From assembly GCF_001570425.1 (NCBI RefSeq), contig NZ_BCSX01000005.1, positions 1 through 39,307 on the forward strand: DNA of 39,307 nucleotides. The letters run 5' to 3'. The stretch is from Mycolicibacterium brisbanense. Its GTDB lineage: Bacteria; Actinomycetota; Actinomycetes; Mycobacteriales; Mycobacteriaceae. Positions 8,981 to 18,146 of this stretch are shown one piece after another. Numbering within the stretch: the first letter of the stretch is position 1; each line of letters opens with the position of its first letter. A program made the translations under genes and the position numbers. The notes beneath the pieces are model-generated. The model had not been told where the DNA came from. It was given only the letters and a program-made list of their open reading frames with translations, and did no database searches.

Positions 8981-9694
8981 TCAGTCCTTGTCCACGTCGA
9001 AAGTCTGCGGCTGATCGCTCTTCGGCGAACCACCGTTGAGTTTGGCGAATCGCGGTTCATCGCCGAGTGTTTCGCTCAGATCGTCGATCACGTCGACATC
9101 AGGCAGCAGCGGCGCGATGTCGGGCAGGTCGGTCAATGAGCTCAGGCCCAGCCGCTCCAGGAACAGCTCGGTGGTCGCGAACGCCGTCGCGCCGGTGTCG
9201 GGGTCGGTGCCCGCCTCGGTGATCAGGCCGCGCGCCAGCAAGGTCCGCATCACCGCGTCGACGTTGACGCCGCGCACCGCGCTCACCCTGGCACGTGTCA
9301 CCGGTTGCCGGTAGGCCACGACCGCGAGGGTTTCCAGCGCGGCGCGGGTCAGCTTGGACCGCGCCCCGTCCAGCAGCAGCCGCTCCACATACGGCGCGTA
9401 GCGCGCGCGGGTGTACATCCGCCAGCCACCGCCGGCCTCGCGCAGGTCGATGCCGCTGTCCCGGGCAGCCAGCTCCTCGGCCATCAATCGCAGCTTCGCG
9501 GCGATGCGGTAGGCCGGTTGTTCGGTGGCGCTGGCCAGCGCGTCGATGGTCACCGGGGTGTCGACGACCAGCAGCAGCGCCTCCAGCACCGCGCCCAGTT
9601 CACCGTCGTCGAGTTCGGGGACGGCAGCGACGTCGACATCGGGGTCCACCCCCACGTCGACGCCAGGATCGCCGCCGGCAATCTCGTCAGTCAT
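8981..9694 (-). CDS. scpB: Segregation and condensation protein B
   Basis: A 237-residue winged-helix kleisin partner of the SMC complex that condenses and segregates the chromosome. The core (about 30-200) carries the ScpB signatures VEALLLVVDTPV-like helix, AGGGWRMYTRARYAPYV and LETLAVVAYRQPVTRARVSA. The N-terminus is acidic and low in complexity, and the C-terminus is extended and hydrophilic. It follows scpA after six bases. Confidence 0.95.
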   Translation of the reverse strand: MTDEIAGGDPGVDVGVDPDVDVAAVPELDDGELGAVLEALLLVVDTPVTIDALASATEQPAYRIAAKLRLMAEELAARDSGIDLREAGGGWRMYTRARYAPYVERLLLDGARSKLTRAALETLAVVAYRQPVTRARVSAVRGVNVDAVMRTLLARGLITEAGTDPDTGATAFATTELFLERLGLSSLTDLPDIAPLLPDVDVIDDLSETLGDEPRFAKLNGGSPKSDQPQTFDVDKD

Positions 9695-9700
9695 CGTTCT

Positions 9701-10564
9701 CTATTCTTCCGCGTCGGCGGTTGCCAGGTGTTCGCTGGTCGGCCGATCCCCGGTCCACGAAACCTGGAGCACACCAAGCGGTTCTGATTGCTCGAATGCT
9801 ACCGCCCGGGCCCGGAACAGCTCGAGCAGTGCCAGGAACCGCCCGACGATCTCGATGCCCGCCGAACAGTCCGCGACCAATTCGCCGAAGGTGGCCCATT
9901 CGCCGATCCCCCGCTGTTCGAGCAGGCTCAGCAGCCGATGTGCCTGCTCGGGGACGGACACCTTGGGTGCGTGGATGTGATCGGTGCCTACGGTGGGCAC
10001 CGGGCGTGGGCTGAACGCGGCCGCGGCGATGGTGGCGAACTTCTCGGCGTCCACCCCGAGCATCACCTCGGGCAGCAGATCGCAGTAGCGGTCCTCCAAT
10101 GACACCGCGCGCGGGTAGCTGCGCAGTGCGGCGGCCTCCAGTTCGGCGAACATCTCGGCGACGTGTTTGAACGCCCGGTACTGCAGCAACCGGGCGAACA
10201 GCAGATCCCGGACCTCGAGCAGGGCCAGGTCTTCCTCGTCGTGCACCTCACCTGCGGGCAGCAGGCGCGCTGCCTTGAGGTCGAGCAGCGTGGCCGCGAT
10301 CACCAGGAAGGCGGTGGTCTCGTCGAGCTCCAGCTGGGCGCCGATCTGCTTGGTGTAGGCGATGAAATCGTCGGTCACCTGGTGCAACGCCACCTCGGTG
10401 ACGTCGAGGCGGTGGGCGAAGATGAGTTGCAGCAGCAGATCGAAGGGGCCTTCGAAATTGTTCAGCCGGACCTGGAAACGGCTCGGCTGGCTCTCGCCCG
10501 AGGCGTCGGCCGGTGCCGCAGCCGCGGCGGCATCGGTTACCTCGGTGCTCTCGGCATCCTTCAC
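9701..10564 (-). CDS. scpA: Segregation and condensation protein A
   Basis: A 287-residue kleisin that bridges the SMC heads. The typical N-terminal helix region FQVRLNNFEGPFDLLLQLI begins near residue 25, and the C-terminal winged helix lies at about 210-270. The GTG start at 10564 overlaps the parA stop (GTGA), giving VKDAESTEV as N-terminus; an Ala-rich linker follows. It acts with ScpB and SMC in chromosome condensation, and its place behind parA fits a segregation operon. Confidence 0.95.
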   Translation of the reverse strand: MKDAESTEVTDAAAAAAPADASGESQPSRFQVRLNNFEGPFDLLLQLIFAHRLDVTEVALHQVTDDFIAYTKQIGAQLELDETTAFLVIAATLLDLKAARLLPAGEVHDEEDLALLEVRDLLFARLLQYRAFKHVAEMFAELEAAALRSYPRAVSLEDRYCDLLPEVMLGVDAEKFATIAAAAFSPRPVPTVGTDHIHAPKVSVPEQAHRLLSLLEQRGIGEWATFGELVADCSAGIEIVGRFLALLELFRARAVAFEQSEPLGVLQVSWTGDRPTSEHLATADAEE

Positions 10565-11430
10565 ACGCCGAACCGATGAATGACTTCGGCCGCCAGCGAT
10601 CGATACGCCTGCGCGCCGCCGGACTTCGGTGCCCACGTGGTGATCGGCTCGCCGGCGACGCTGGTCTCGGGGAATCGGACGGTGCGGGTGATGACGGTGT
10701 CGAACACCAGATCGCCGAAGCGCTCGACCACCCGCGCCATGACCTCGCGGGCGTTGACCGTCCGCGGGTCGTACCGGGTGACGAGGATGCCGCTGATCTG
10801 CAACCGGGGGTTGAGCCGGTCGTGCACCTTGTCGACGGTGTCGGTGAGCAGTGCCAGCCCACGCAGCGAGAAGTACTCGCATTCGGTGGGGATGATCACA
10901 CCGTCCGCACATGCGAGGCCGTTGACGGTGAGCAAACCCAGCGATGGCTGGCAGTCGATGAGCACATAGTCGTAGCGGTCCAGCACCGGATACAGCGCCC
11001 GCGCCAGGGACTGTTCCCGGCCCACCTCGTTGACCAGCTGGATCTCGGCGGCCGACAGGTCGATGTTGCTGGGGACCAGATCGAGGCCGCTGACCCGCGT
11101 CTTGATGAGCACCTGATCGATCGATACGCGCGGCTCGACCAGCAGGTTGTGCACGGTGTGGTCGAGTTCGTAGTGCGGCACACCCAGGCCCGCCGACAGC
11201 GCTCCCTGCGGGTCCAGATCCACCAAGAGGACCCGGCGGCCGTATTCGGCCAGGCTGGCGCCCAGGTTGATGGTCGAGGTGGTCTTGCCGACCCCGCCCT
11301 TCTGGTTACACATCGCGATGACCTTGGCCGGACCATGGCTGGTACGCGGCACAGGCTCGGGGATGGTGCGCGACGGCCGTCCGGTCAGGCCCAACTCAGG
11401 TAGCGGGTCGTGTCCGTCGCCGTCGGTCAC
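10561..11430 (-). CDS. ParA/Soj-family ATPase
   Basis: A 289-residue deviant Walker-A ATPase of the ParA/MinD group. KGGVGKTT (44-51), the Walker A' VLLVDLDPQG and the Walker B-like YVLIDCQPSLG are visible. It corresponds to the ParA-like protein coded upstream of scpA in mycobacteria (Rv1708 in my memory), which is distinct from the parAB pair near the origin. GTG start 11430 is preceded by GAGGAG at five bases. It heads the operon down to der. The 128-base gap upstream holds a CGTTGCAACG palindrome (11513-11522) and no clear terminator from the preceding co-directional mmpL gene. Confidence 0.93.
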   Translation of the reverse strand: MTDGDGHDPLPELGLTGRPSRTIPEPVPRTSHGPAKVIAMCNQKGGVGKTTSTINLGASLAEYGRRVLLVDLDPQGALSAGLGVPHYELDHTVHNLLVEPRVSIDQVLIKTRVSGLDLVPSNIDLSAAEIQLVNEVGREQSLARALYPVLDRYDYVLIDCQPSLGLLTVNGLACADGVIIPTECEYFSLRGLALLTDTVDKVHDRLNPRLQISGILVTRYDPRTVNAREVMARVVERFGDLVFDTVITRTVRFPETSVAGEPITTWAPKSGGAQAYRSLAAEVIHRFGV

Positions 11431-11558
11431 TTCGGCTCCTCACGCAAGCGTTGTATGCGCGACCACCACAGGCCGGGCAACCCACACTTGGCGAACATCC
11501 GGGCAAGTTTAACGTTGCAACGCGCCGGTACCGGGTCGACCCGCGGTCAACGTGCGGA

Positions 11559-13865
11559 TCAAGCCTGCACCGGTTCGGCCGGACGGTCGGAGTCCGGGGC
11601 CCGGTGGCGCCCCGTCATCGGGTGGCCGCTGCCCTCCTCGCTGATGCCGATGCGTTTGTGAAGCCAGACCAGCGGGCCCGGCGCCCACCAGTTCACCCCG
11701 CCCATCACGTGCATGAACGCCGGCACCAGAATCAACCGGACCAGCGTCGCGTCCATCAGCACGGCGATGGTCAGCCCGACCCCGAACATCCGCATGAACG
11801 ACACCTGCGCAGCCATCAGCGCAGCGAAAGAAATCGACATGATGACGGCCGCGGCGGTGATCACCCGACCCGTGTGGGCCAACCCCTTGGCGACGGCCTC
11901 GTCGGTGCGCACGCGCGCGGATTCCAGGGCCTGGCCCTGATCGGCGTGACCGGACGCCAGCCAGTACTCACGGATGCGCGAGATGAGGAACACCTCGTAG
12001 TCCATGGACAGCCCGAAGGTGATGCAGAACAGCAGCACCGGCATGTTGGCGGCCAGGGTGCCGGTGGCCGTGGTGCCCATTGCTCCGAGATGGCCGTCCT
12101 GGAAGATCCACACCAGAGCGCCGAACGCGGCCGTCAGGGACAGGACGTTGAGCACCAACGTCTTGAGCGGCAGCACGACACTGCCGGTCAGCAGGAACAA
12201 CAGCACGAAGCTCGTCACCGCGATGAGGGCCAGCACCTTCGGCAGCCCCGAGGTGACCGCAGCGACGATGTCCCGGTTGATCTGAGCGGTGCCGGTCAGC
12301 AAGGCACCGCGGCCATCCGGCCCGGGAACCGCGTGCAGCCGATCGAGTTGGGTGGTGGAGGCGTCGGAGAACAGCGGCGCCGTGCTTGCCACGGTCAGGT
12401 AGGTCGTCCCGTCGGCTGTGGCTCCCTCGGCACCGGGACCCACCTGATGGCCACCCTTGAACATCCCGACGGACGACTGGACCCAGGACACCTCGGGGAC
12501 GGTCGACAACGCGCCGGCGTAGCGGCTCAGTTCGGTGGGGCCGACGCCGGTGACATGCGGTATCACGACGGTGATGTTGTTCGCCGAATCGGTGGCGAAG
12601 TCGGTGCGCAGCTGGTCGCCCACCTGACGGGCGGTGGTCGACGTGGGCAGCACGCGGTCGTCGGGGAAACCCCAGCGCACCCCGAGGAACGGCGCGCCGA
12701 GCGCCAACAGCAGTGCGGTGACGACGAGACCCACGGGAATGGCCCGCCGGATGATCGCCTTGGTACTGCGGTACCAGAACATCCGCTCGACAGGCGGACG
12801 CACGGGATCGGGCCTCCTCAGGACCCGCCGCACCAGCCGGCGGACATCGAGCGCATCCAGCCTGGCGCCGAGCAGCGCGATGGCCGCAGGCGTGACGACG
12901 AGCGCAGCACACGCCGCGAAGGCCACCACCGCGACACCGGCGTAGGCGAACGACTTCAGGAAGTACATCGGGAACAACGCCATCGGCAGCATCGACAGAC
13001 CCACGATGAGGGCCGAGAACAGCACCGTGCGACCCGCCGCGGACATCGTGCGCAGCAGTGCGTCATCGCGAGAATGGCCATCGGCCAACTCGTCTCGGTA
13101 GCGGCTCAGGATCAGCAGCGTGTAGTCGATGGCAAGTGCCAATCCCATCGCGACGGCAAGGTTGAGCGCGAAGATCGACACATCGGTGACGAACGTGATG
13201 GCCCGCAGCACCGCCATGGCTCCGAAAATCGCCATCGCGCCGACAGCTACCGGCAGTACCGCCGCCACCAGCCCGCCGAACACCCAGACCAGCACCAGGA
13301 AGCTCAGCGGTATCGCGATGGACTCCATCAGCGCCAGGTCGCTCTCGGTCTGCTCGTTGATCTGCGCATACACGGTGGCCGAACCCCCGGCCCGCACCAC
13401 GACACCGTCGCGGTCATGGGCAAGCTGGTCACTCAGTTCCTTGGCGTAGGTGGGTGCGTTGGTCTCCCCTCCGCTGAGACCGGCGACGATCAACCCGGAC
13501 CGGCCATCGGTACTGGTGAACTGGGCGGCGTTCTGCGGCGTCGTGTTCCACGGCGATTGCACGTAGGCGACGTAGGGAGATTCCTTGAGCCGCGCGGTGA
13601 TATCGGTTCCCACTGCCCTCGCCCGCGCACTATCGATCCCCTGTGGGTCGCTCACCGTGACGAGGAACTGCATGTCGGGCTGGTGAAAGGTGTCCGCCAA
13701 CACGGCCGAGGCCCACGATGATTCGGAACCGGGGTCCCGGAATCCCCCGCCGGACAGGTGTTTTGCCACTGGAATACCGAACACCGCACAGCCGAGCATC
13801 ACCAGTAGCGCGACTGCGATGACTCGCCGGGGCGCGGCCATGGCGAGCCGGGTGACACGCGTCAT
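11559..13865 (-). CDS. MmpL-type RND lipid exporter
   Basis: A 768-residue inner-membrane transporter of the MmpL branch of the RND superfamily, which exports lipids and lipid-linked products by proton motive force. Twelve membrane segments are expected: one near residue 17, five at about 183-330, one near 380, and five at about 545-690. Two periplasmic loops (about 40-180 and 400-540) lie between. The proton-relay Asp-Tyr pairs are present at 247-248 (AIDYTLLI) and 622-623 (SMDYEVFLI), both followed by SR. Its ATG overlaps the stop of the flavin monooxygenase (ATGA), making it the last gene of the eight-gene biosynthetic operon, so it probably exports that product. No MmpS partner is nearby. 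Confidence 0.92.
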   Translation of the reverse strand: MTRVTRLAMAAPRRVIAVALLVMLGCAVFGIPVAKHLSGGGFRDPGSESSWASAVLADTFHQPDMQFLVTVSDPQGIDSARARAVGTDITARLKESPYVAYVQSPWNTTPQNAAQFTSTDGRSGLIVAGLSGGETNAPTYAKELSDQLAHDRDGVVVRAGGSATVYAQINEQTESDLALMESIAIPLSFLVLVWVFGGLVAAVLPVAVGAMAIFGAMAVLRAITFVTDVSIFALNLAVAMGLALAIDYTLLILSRYRDELADGHSRDDALLRTMSAAGRTVLFSALIVGLSMLPMALFPMYFLKSFAYAGVAVVAFAACAALVVTPAAIALLGARLDALDVRRLVRRVLRRPDPVRPPVERMFWYRSTKAIIRRAIPVGLVVTALLLALGAPFLGVRWGFPDDRVLPTSTTARQVGDQLRTDFATDSANNITVVIPHVTGVGPTELSRYAGALSTVPEVSWVQSSVGMFKGGHQVGPGAEGATADGTTYLTVASTAPLFSDASTTQLDRLHAVPGPDGRGALLTGTAQINRDIVAAVTSGLPKVLALIAVTSFVLLFLLTGSVVLPLKTLVLNVLSLTAAFGALVWIFQDGHLGAMGTTATGTLAANMPVLLFCITFGLSMDYEVFLISRIREYWLASGHADQGQALESARVRTDEAVAKGLAHTGRVITAAAVIMSISFAALMAAQVSFMRMFGVGLTIAVLMDATLVRLILVPAFMHVMGGVNWWAPGPLVWLHKRIGISEEGSGHPMTGRHRAPDSDRPAEPVQA

Positions 13866-15010
13866 GGCGTGAGTGAGGGTGCCCGGTCGAGTTCGTCGGC
13901 GATCACCTTGGCGACCTGGACCGACTGCTTGGCGACGAACGAGATGAGCCCGGGCCGCGACAGGAAGCCGACGAACCGCAACCCCGGTGCGGCAGCCACC
14001 GGCCCTGTCGCGCGTGGCAGTCCGTGTTCGTCCAAGACACCCAGGTGGCCGACGATCGGTTCCAGACCCCGGTGGTATCCGGTCGCACAGATCACCACGT
14101 CGGGTTGCAGCTGTTGCCCGTCGATCAACTGAACCGAATTCTCACCGAGTGATTCGATGGTGGGCACCACCTCGAAGCGGCGGGCACGGATGGCGTGGAT
14201 CACCTCGCGATCGACGATCACCGGCGCGCGGCCGAGTCGCTTGCCGCGCGCGAACACGCCTTCGCTCGGTGTCGGCAAACCGTATTGGGACAGGTCGCCG
14301 ACGTCGACCCGCAGCGCCACCCGGGAGACGGCGTCGGCCAACCACAGCGGCGCATCGTAGAGCGGATTGGCGATGTAGTCCGAGGGGAATCCGCCGGGCA
14401 GCGCGCGTAACAGAATGTGTGGCGCGGTGCGCACGGCAAGCCAGGCCTGGGCCGCTCCGCCGGTGGCGACATCGTGCACGATCTCCATGGCGGACGAACC
14501 CGCCCCCACCACAAGGACCCGTTTTCCGGTGTAGGGCTTGGGGTTTCGGTAGGTCGCCGAGTGCAGCACGGTACCGCGGTAGGTGCTCATGCCGGGCCAT
14601 TCCGGGATCTTCGGAGTGTGCTCGTAGCCGGTGGCCACGACGATCTGCGGCGCACTGATATCCCCCGACGAGGTGGCCAGTACCCAGTTACCCGCGATCC
14701 TGTCGATCCTGGCCACGCATGTGCTTAGCAACAGGTCGAGGCCGTCCTCGTGGGCATGATGATCCAGGTGCGCGACAACCTGATCCCGGGTCGGGAAGGT
14801 CGCGGTTCCCTTCGGGAACGGCCGGTTGGGCATGTGGGACGTCTGCCGACCGGTATTGAGCTTCAGCCGGTCGTAGCGGCTCTTCCAAGACGACCCGACG
14901 TGGTCGGCCCGGTCGATCAACAGCGGACGTAAACCCCTGTCGCTCAGGCTCAGAGCAGCGGCGACACCCGAGGGTCCCGCACCGATGACGACAACCTGAT
15001 GTTCGCGCAC
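13862..15010 (-). CDS. YUCCA-like flavin-containing monooxygenase
   Basis: A 382-residue class B flavin monooxygenase. The FAD site GAGPSG (10-15), a second Rossmann motif GAGSSA (169-174) for NADPH, and ATGY (126-129) are present. The segment YDRLKLNTGRQTSHMPNRPFP (46-66 region) resembles the same region in plant YUCCA enzymes, which oxidatively decarboxylate arylpyruvates to arylacetates. The FMO identity hexapeptide is not clear. GTG start with AGGAGG five bases before. It lies nine bases after the aminotransferase gene and overlaps mmpL. It may act on the aryl 2-oxo acid made by the aminotransferase, or as a Baeyer-Villiger or N-oxidising tailoring enzyme. Confidence 0.88.
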   Translation of the reverse strand: MREHQVVVIGAGPSGVAAALSLSDRGLRPLLIDRADHVGSSWKSRYDRLKLNTGRQTSHMPNRPFPKGTATFPTRDQVVAHLDHHAHEDGLDLLLSTCVARIDRIAGNWVLATSSGDISAPQIVVATGYEHTPKIPEWPGMSTYRGTVLHSATYRNPKPYTGKRVLVVGAGSSAMEIVHDVATGGAAQAWLAVRTAPHILLRALPGGFPSDYIANPLYDAPLWLADAVSRVALRVDVGDLSQYGLPTPSEGVFARGKRLGRAPVIVDREVIHAIRARRFEVVPTIESLGENSVQLIDGQQLQPDVVICATGYHRGLEPIVGHLGVLDEHGLPRATGPVAAAPGLRFVGFLSRPGLISFVAKQSVQVAKVIADELDRAPSLTP

Positions 15011-15019
15011 GGTGGCCTC

Positions 15020-16081
15020 CTAGAGCTTGTTCCGCAGCGCGGCCAGGACCGCCCCGGTGGATGACCTTCCGCCGATGGTGACGCGCACGCCACCGTCGGG
15101 GTAATGCTTGACCCGCACCCCCGCGTCGTCGAACACGTCGTGCCACGGGACGCCGTTCGCGGGGAGGTAGATGAAGTTGGCGTGCGCCTCGGTGCTGGCG
15201 ATCCCCATCCCCCGCAACCGTGACTGCAGGTTGCGGCGTTCCGAGGTGAGCAGCCGGATCCGCTGCCGCAGTTGAGATTCCGCTCGATACGAGGCGGCGA
15301 CCGCAACCAGGCTGGTGGTGCTCATGCCGAACGGCAGCTGCATCGCCCACAGTTTGGCGGCCAGTTCGCGAGAGCCGAAGGCATACCCGATGCGCAGGCC
15401 GGCGAGCCCGTATGCCTTGGAGAAGGTACGGATCACAACGACATTGGGGAACCTGCGCACCAGATCGACCGAGTCGATGCGGTGATCGGGGCCGATGAAT
15501 TCCGCGTAGGCCTCGTCGATCAGCACAACCGTGTCGGTGGGGATCCGTTGCAGGAAGGCGTCCAGTTTGGCCGCGGATTCCACGGTGCCTGTGGGATTGT
15601 GCGGCCGGCAGATCGCCACCACCTTGGCCTCCGATGCCGCATCGGCCATGGCATCCAGATCGTGGCGGCCGAAACTGTTGAGCGGCACCTTGATCGGCGA
15701 GATCCGGACCATCGCCGAGATGATCGCGTACCCCTCGAAGGTCGGATCCGCGAAGACGATCCGGTTGCCCGGGTCGGTGATGGCATGCAGCACCTGCAGC
15801 ATGACACCGGTCGCGCCAGGCCCGAGGATGACCTGTTCATCGGAGATCCCGATGTGATCGGCGATGAGGTGGCGCAACCGCTCGGGCAGGAACTCCGGAT
15901 ATCGGTTGGCCGCATCGATCGATTCGATCAGCGCGGACCGCACAGCCGGAAGCGGTGGGAACGGATTCTCGTTGAGCGACAATGCCATCGGGTCCACGGC
16001 CATTGGCAGGGCACCGATGTCGGCGTTCAGCGGAAGCTTGGTGACGCGCGGCAACGGACGCGATTCAGCGACCACAGTCAT
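15020..16081 (-). CDS. HisC-like (aromatic) aminotransferase
   Basis: A 353-residue fold-type I PLP aminotransferase of the histidinol-phosphate/phenylalanine aminotransferase group. Lys222 (TFSKAYGLAGLR) binds PLP; Asn162 (RPHNPTGT), Asp189 and Tyr192 (LIDEAYAEF), and Arg230 complete the site. It resembles the mycobacterial aromatic (phenylalanine) aminotransferase branch, and sits in a secondary-metabolite operon rather than with his genes, so transamination of an aromatic amino acid or its 2-oxo acid is the likely role. The ATG overlaps the acyl-AMP ligase stop (ATGA). Histidinol-phosphate activity cannot be excluded from sequence alone. Confidence 0.9.
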   Translation of the reverse strand: MTVVAESRPLPRVTKLPLNADIGALPMAVDPMALSLNENPFPPLPAVRSALIESIDAANRYPEFLPERLRHLIADHIGISDEQVILGPGATGVMLQVLHAITDPGNRIVFADPTFEGYAIISAMVRISPIKVPLNSFGRHDLDAMADAASEAKVVAICRPHNPTGTVESAAKLDAFLQRIPTDTVVLIDEAYAEFIGPDHRIDSVDLVRRFPNVVVIRTFSKAYGLAGLRIGYAFGSRELAAKLWAMQLPFGMSTTSLVAVAASYRAESQLRQRIRLLTSERRNLQSRLRGMGIASTEAHANFIYLPANGVPWHDVFDDAGVRVKHYPDGGVRVTIGGRSSTGAVLAALRNKL

Positions 16082-17880
16082 GATTCCCTCCCACCCGCGC
16101 CCACAGCGCGATCAGCCGGTCGTTTGTTGGCGGACAGCCGGGTATAGGTGGCCTTGGCAAGGGAAACCTGGCCCTTGGCCGCGTACCACATCAACCGCAT
16201 GGCGGACACCTTCTTGGGCGCGGCGAGGGCGCCGGCCTGCCATTGCCTGGCCGATTCGCGCCGGCGCAGTTTTCCGCTCGACGTCCGCGGCAGCGTTCCC
16301 GGTGCGAGCAGCTCCACATGACTGGCCAGGATGCCGGTGCGCTCCCACACCCGCTTGGATACGTCGCCGGCGAGGCTGGGCGGTGCCTCGGAGGTGGTCT
16401 CCACCAGCAAGGCCAGCGATTCCTCCTCCTCGCCTTCCGGAAGAAAGCCGACCGCCACCGCACAGCCGGTCCGTACCCCGGGCAGCCCGTCCAGCGCTGC
16501 CTCGAAATCCTGGGGTGCGTGGTTGGCGCCCCGGATGATCACCGTGTCCTTGGCACGCCCGCACACGTACAGCTCGCCGTCATGGACGAAACCGAGATCG
16601 CCGGTGTCAAGCCAGCCCTCGTGCAAGGCCTGGTCGGTGAGATCGGGCCTGCCGAAGTACCCGGCCATCACGCTCGGACCCTTGACGAAGATACCGCCGA
16701 CCTTGTCGGCCTCCATCGTCCGTGACATGTCGTCACGGATCTCGATCTCGACCCCGGCCAGTGGCCGGCCCACACTGACGAGCTCTTTGCGTCCCGGCGC
16801 AACGCGTCCCGAGTAGGCCAGGGTGTCGGCTTCCACGCCAAAGGTTCTGAAGGCCGTCCTGGAAGGCTTGAAGGTCAGGGCCAGGGAGGCCTCGGCCATC
16901 CCGTAACAGGGCGTCAACGCCAGAGGATCGAAACCCCATCGCGAGAACCGCTCGCCGAACCTGCGCTGCACGGCGGCCACGACGGATTCCGCGCCGTTGA
17001 AACACACACTCCACGACGACAGGTCCACCCCTTCGAGCTCTTCGTCCTTGATCCGGTTGACGCACAGGTTGAACGCGAAGTTGGGAGCCGCCGAATACGT
17101 GCCCCGATAGCGCGAGATGGCCCGCAGCCAGGAGGCAGGCGTGGTGACGAACAACTCGGGCGGCAGCAGCACGAGCGACGCCTCGATATAGAACGCCGAC
17201 AACAGATTCCCGATCAAACCCATGTCGTGGTAGAGCGGCAGCCAGGACACGCCCACCGGGGTGGTGGTCCCCTCCTCCGCGAGACGGCTGTCGATCGAGG
17301 CGAGGTTGGACAACAGGTTGCGGTGGGTCAGTGCCACGGGCTTGGGGTCGTGCGTTGTGCCCGAAGAGAACTGGATCAACGCGACGTCGTCGGGCGCCAC
17401 CTCGACCTGGTCGGCGTCGACACCCCCCAGATCCGCTGCGGTCACGCAGCCCAGCCGAGGCGCCGCCGCCTCCACCGCGACACCGAGAAACCGGCGGATG
17501 CGGTCGTCGGTCACCACCAGCGCCGCGTCGACCGACTGCAACATCGCCGTGGTCCTACGGTGGTATTCGTCCATCTTGCCCAACCGGACCGGCGGGTACA
17601 GCGGCACGGGAACGGCACCCGCGCACAGCACCCCGAAAAAGCTCTCGACGAACGCGGGACACGTCGGCAATACCAGCGCGACCCGATCCCCCTTTCGCAC
17701 ACCACGTTTCATCAGATCCGCGGCTATCGACAGCGCCCGCTCGTGGACCAGCGCCTTGGGCACCTGCTGGTCCTGCTCTTTCGCGTTGACGAAGAACAGG
17801 CTCAGGTCGGTGTGCGCCGCAGCCGCAAGAGCGGCGGGAAGCGTGTCATGCTTCGGGACTACGGCGTCCGGGCCTTTCAT
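16078..17880 (-). CDS. Fatty acyl-AMP ligase (FAAL)
   Basis: A 600-residue adenylate-forming enzyme that activates a fatty acid with ATP and loads it on an acyl carrier protein. Motifs: P-loop FSSGTT (171-176), YHDMGLIGN (217-225), YGMAEASLAL (326-335), TGD (426-428), and RGANHAPQDFE (450-460), which is the FAAL version of a segment that in acyl-CoA ligases reads GGENV/YP-EVE. The late lysine is Lys537 (PRTSSGKLRRRE). This points to AMP ligase/ACP loading rather than acyl-CoA formation. ATG 17880 is chosen because it overlaps the ACP stop (ATGA); the reading frame is open further upstream but would overlap ACP. The partner is almost certainly the adjacent ACP. Chain length cannot be deduced. 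Confidence 0.9.
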   Translation of the reverse strand: MKGPDAVVPKHDTLPAALAAAAHTDLSLFFVNAKEQDQQVPKALVHERALSIAADLMKRGVRKGDRVALVLPTCPAFVESFFGVLCAGAVPVPLYPPVRLGKMDEYHRRTTAMLQSVDAALVVTDDRIRRFLGVAVEAAAPRLGCVTAADLGGVDADQVEVAPDDVALIQFSSGTTHDPKPVALTHRNLLSNLASIDSRLAEEGTTTPVGVSWLPLYHDMGLIGNLLSAFYIEASLVLLPPELFVTTPASWLRAISRYRGTYSAAPNFAFNLCVNRIKDEELEGVDLSSWSVCFNGAESVVAAVQRRFGERFSRWGFDPLALTPCYGMAEASLALTFKPSRTAFRTFGVEADTLAYSGRVAPGRKELVSVGRPLAGVEIEIRDDMSRTMEADKVGGIFVKGPSVMAGYFGRPDLTDQALHEGWLDTGDLGFVHDGELYVCGRAKDTVIIRGANHAPQDFEAALDGLPGVRTGCAVAVGFLPEGEEEESLALLVETTSEAPPSLAGDVSKRVWERTGILASHVELLAPGTLPRTSSGKLRRRESARQWQAGALAAPKKVSAMRLMWYAAKGQVSLAKATYTRLSANKRPADRAVGAGGRES

Positions 17881-18146
17881 GACTGCTTCTCCGTGATGCG
17901 CCGCAGCACGAGTCGACCGAGGTCTCCGACGGTCAGCAGCTCGTCGGCGTCGTCGGCGTCCAGGTCGATCTCCCAGCGGTTCTCGATCCGCAGAACCAGC
18001 GACATCACCCGCAGTGAATCCAATCCGCCGTCGAGCAGCGAGGATTCCGCCGTCAGATTGGGAATCGGCATCTCCGCGCGGATCATCGCGATGATGTCGT
18101 CGGTTACGGCCGCCAGACTCGGCGCCTGCTCCGTAGGAGATGTCAT
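17877..18146 (-). CDS. Stand-alone acyl carrier protein
   Basis: An 89-residue carrier protein with the 4'-phosphopantetheine site Ser44 in GGLDSLRVMSL, helix 2 after it, and an acidic helix 3 region (DLDADDADELLTVGDL). It starts at ATG 18146, which overlaps the KAS III-like stop, and overlaps the FAAL start at its end. It should carry the acyl chain loaded by FAAL to the KAS III-like and ThDP enzymes. No phosphopantetheinyl transferase is coded nearby, so a housekeeping one must act on it. Confidence 0.92.
   Translation of the reverse strand: MTSPTEQAPSLAAVTDDIIAMIRAEMPIPNLTAESSLLDGGLDSLRVMSLVLRIENRWEIDLDADDADELLTVGDLGRLVLRRITEKQS

Noticed and set aside
11451..13721. Very long plus-strand frame (756 codons) over mmpL
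   Set aside because: It is antisense to a clear MmpL protein, is rich in His, Arg, Gln and Gly as shadow frames in GC-rich DNA are, and has no domain.
16078..17880. Acyl-AMP ligase as an acyl-CoA synthetase
   Set aside because: The RGANHAPQDFE segment is of FAAL type and an ACP gene is directly upstream, so ACP loading is preferred.
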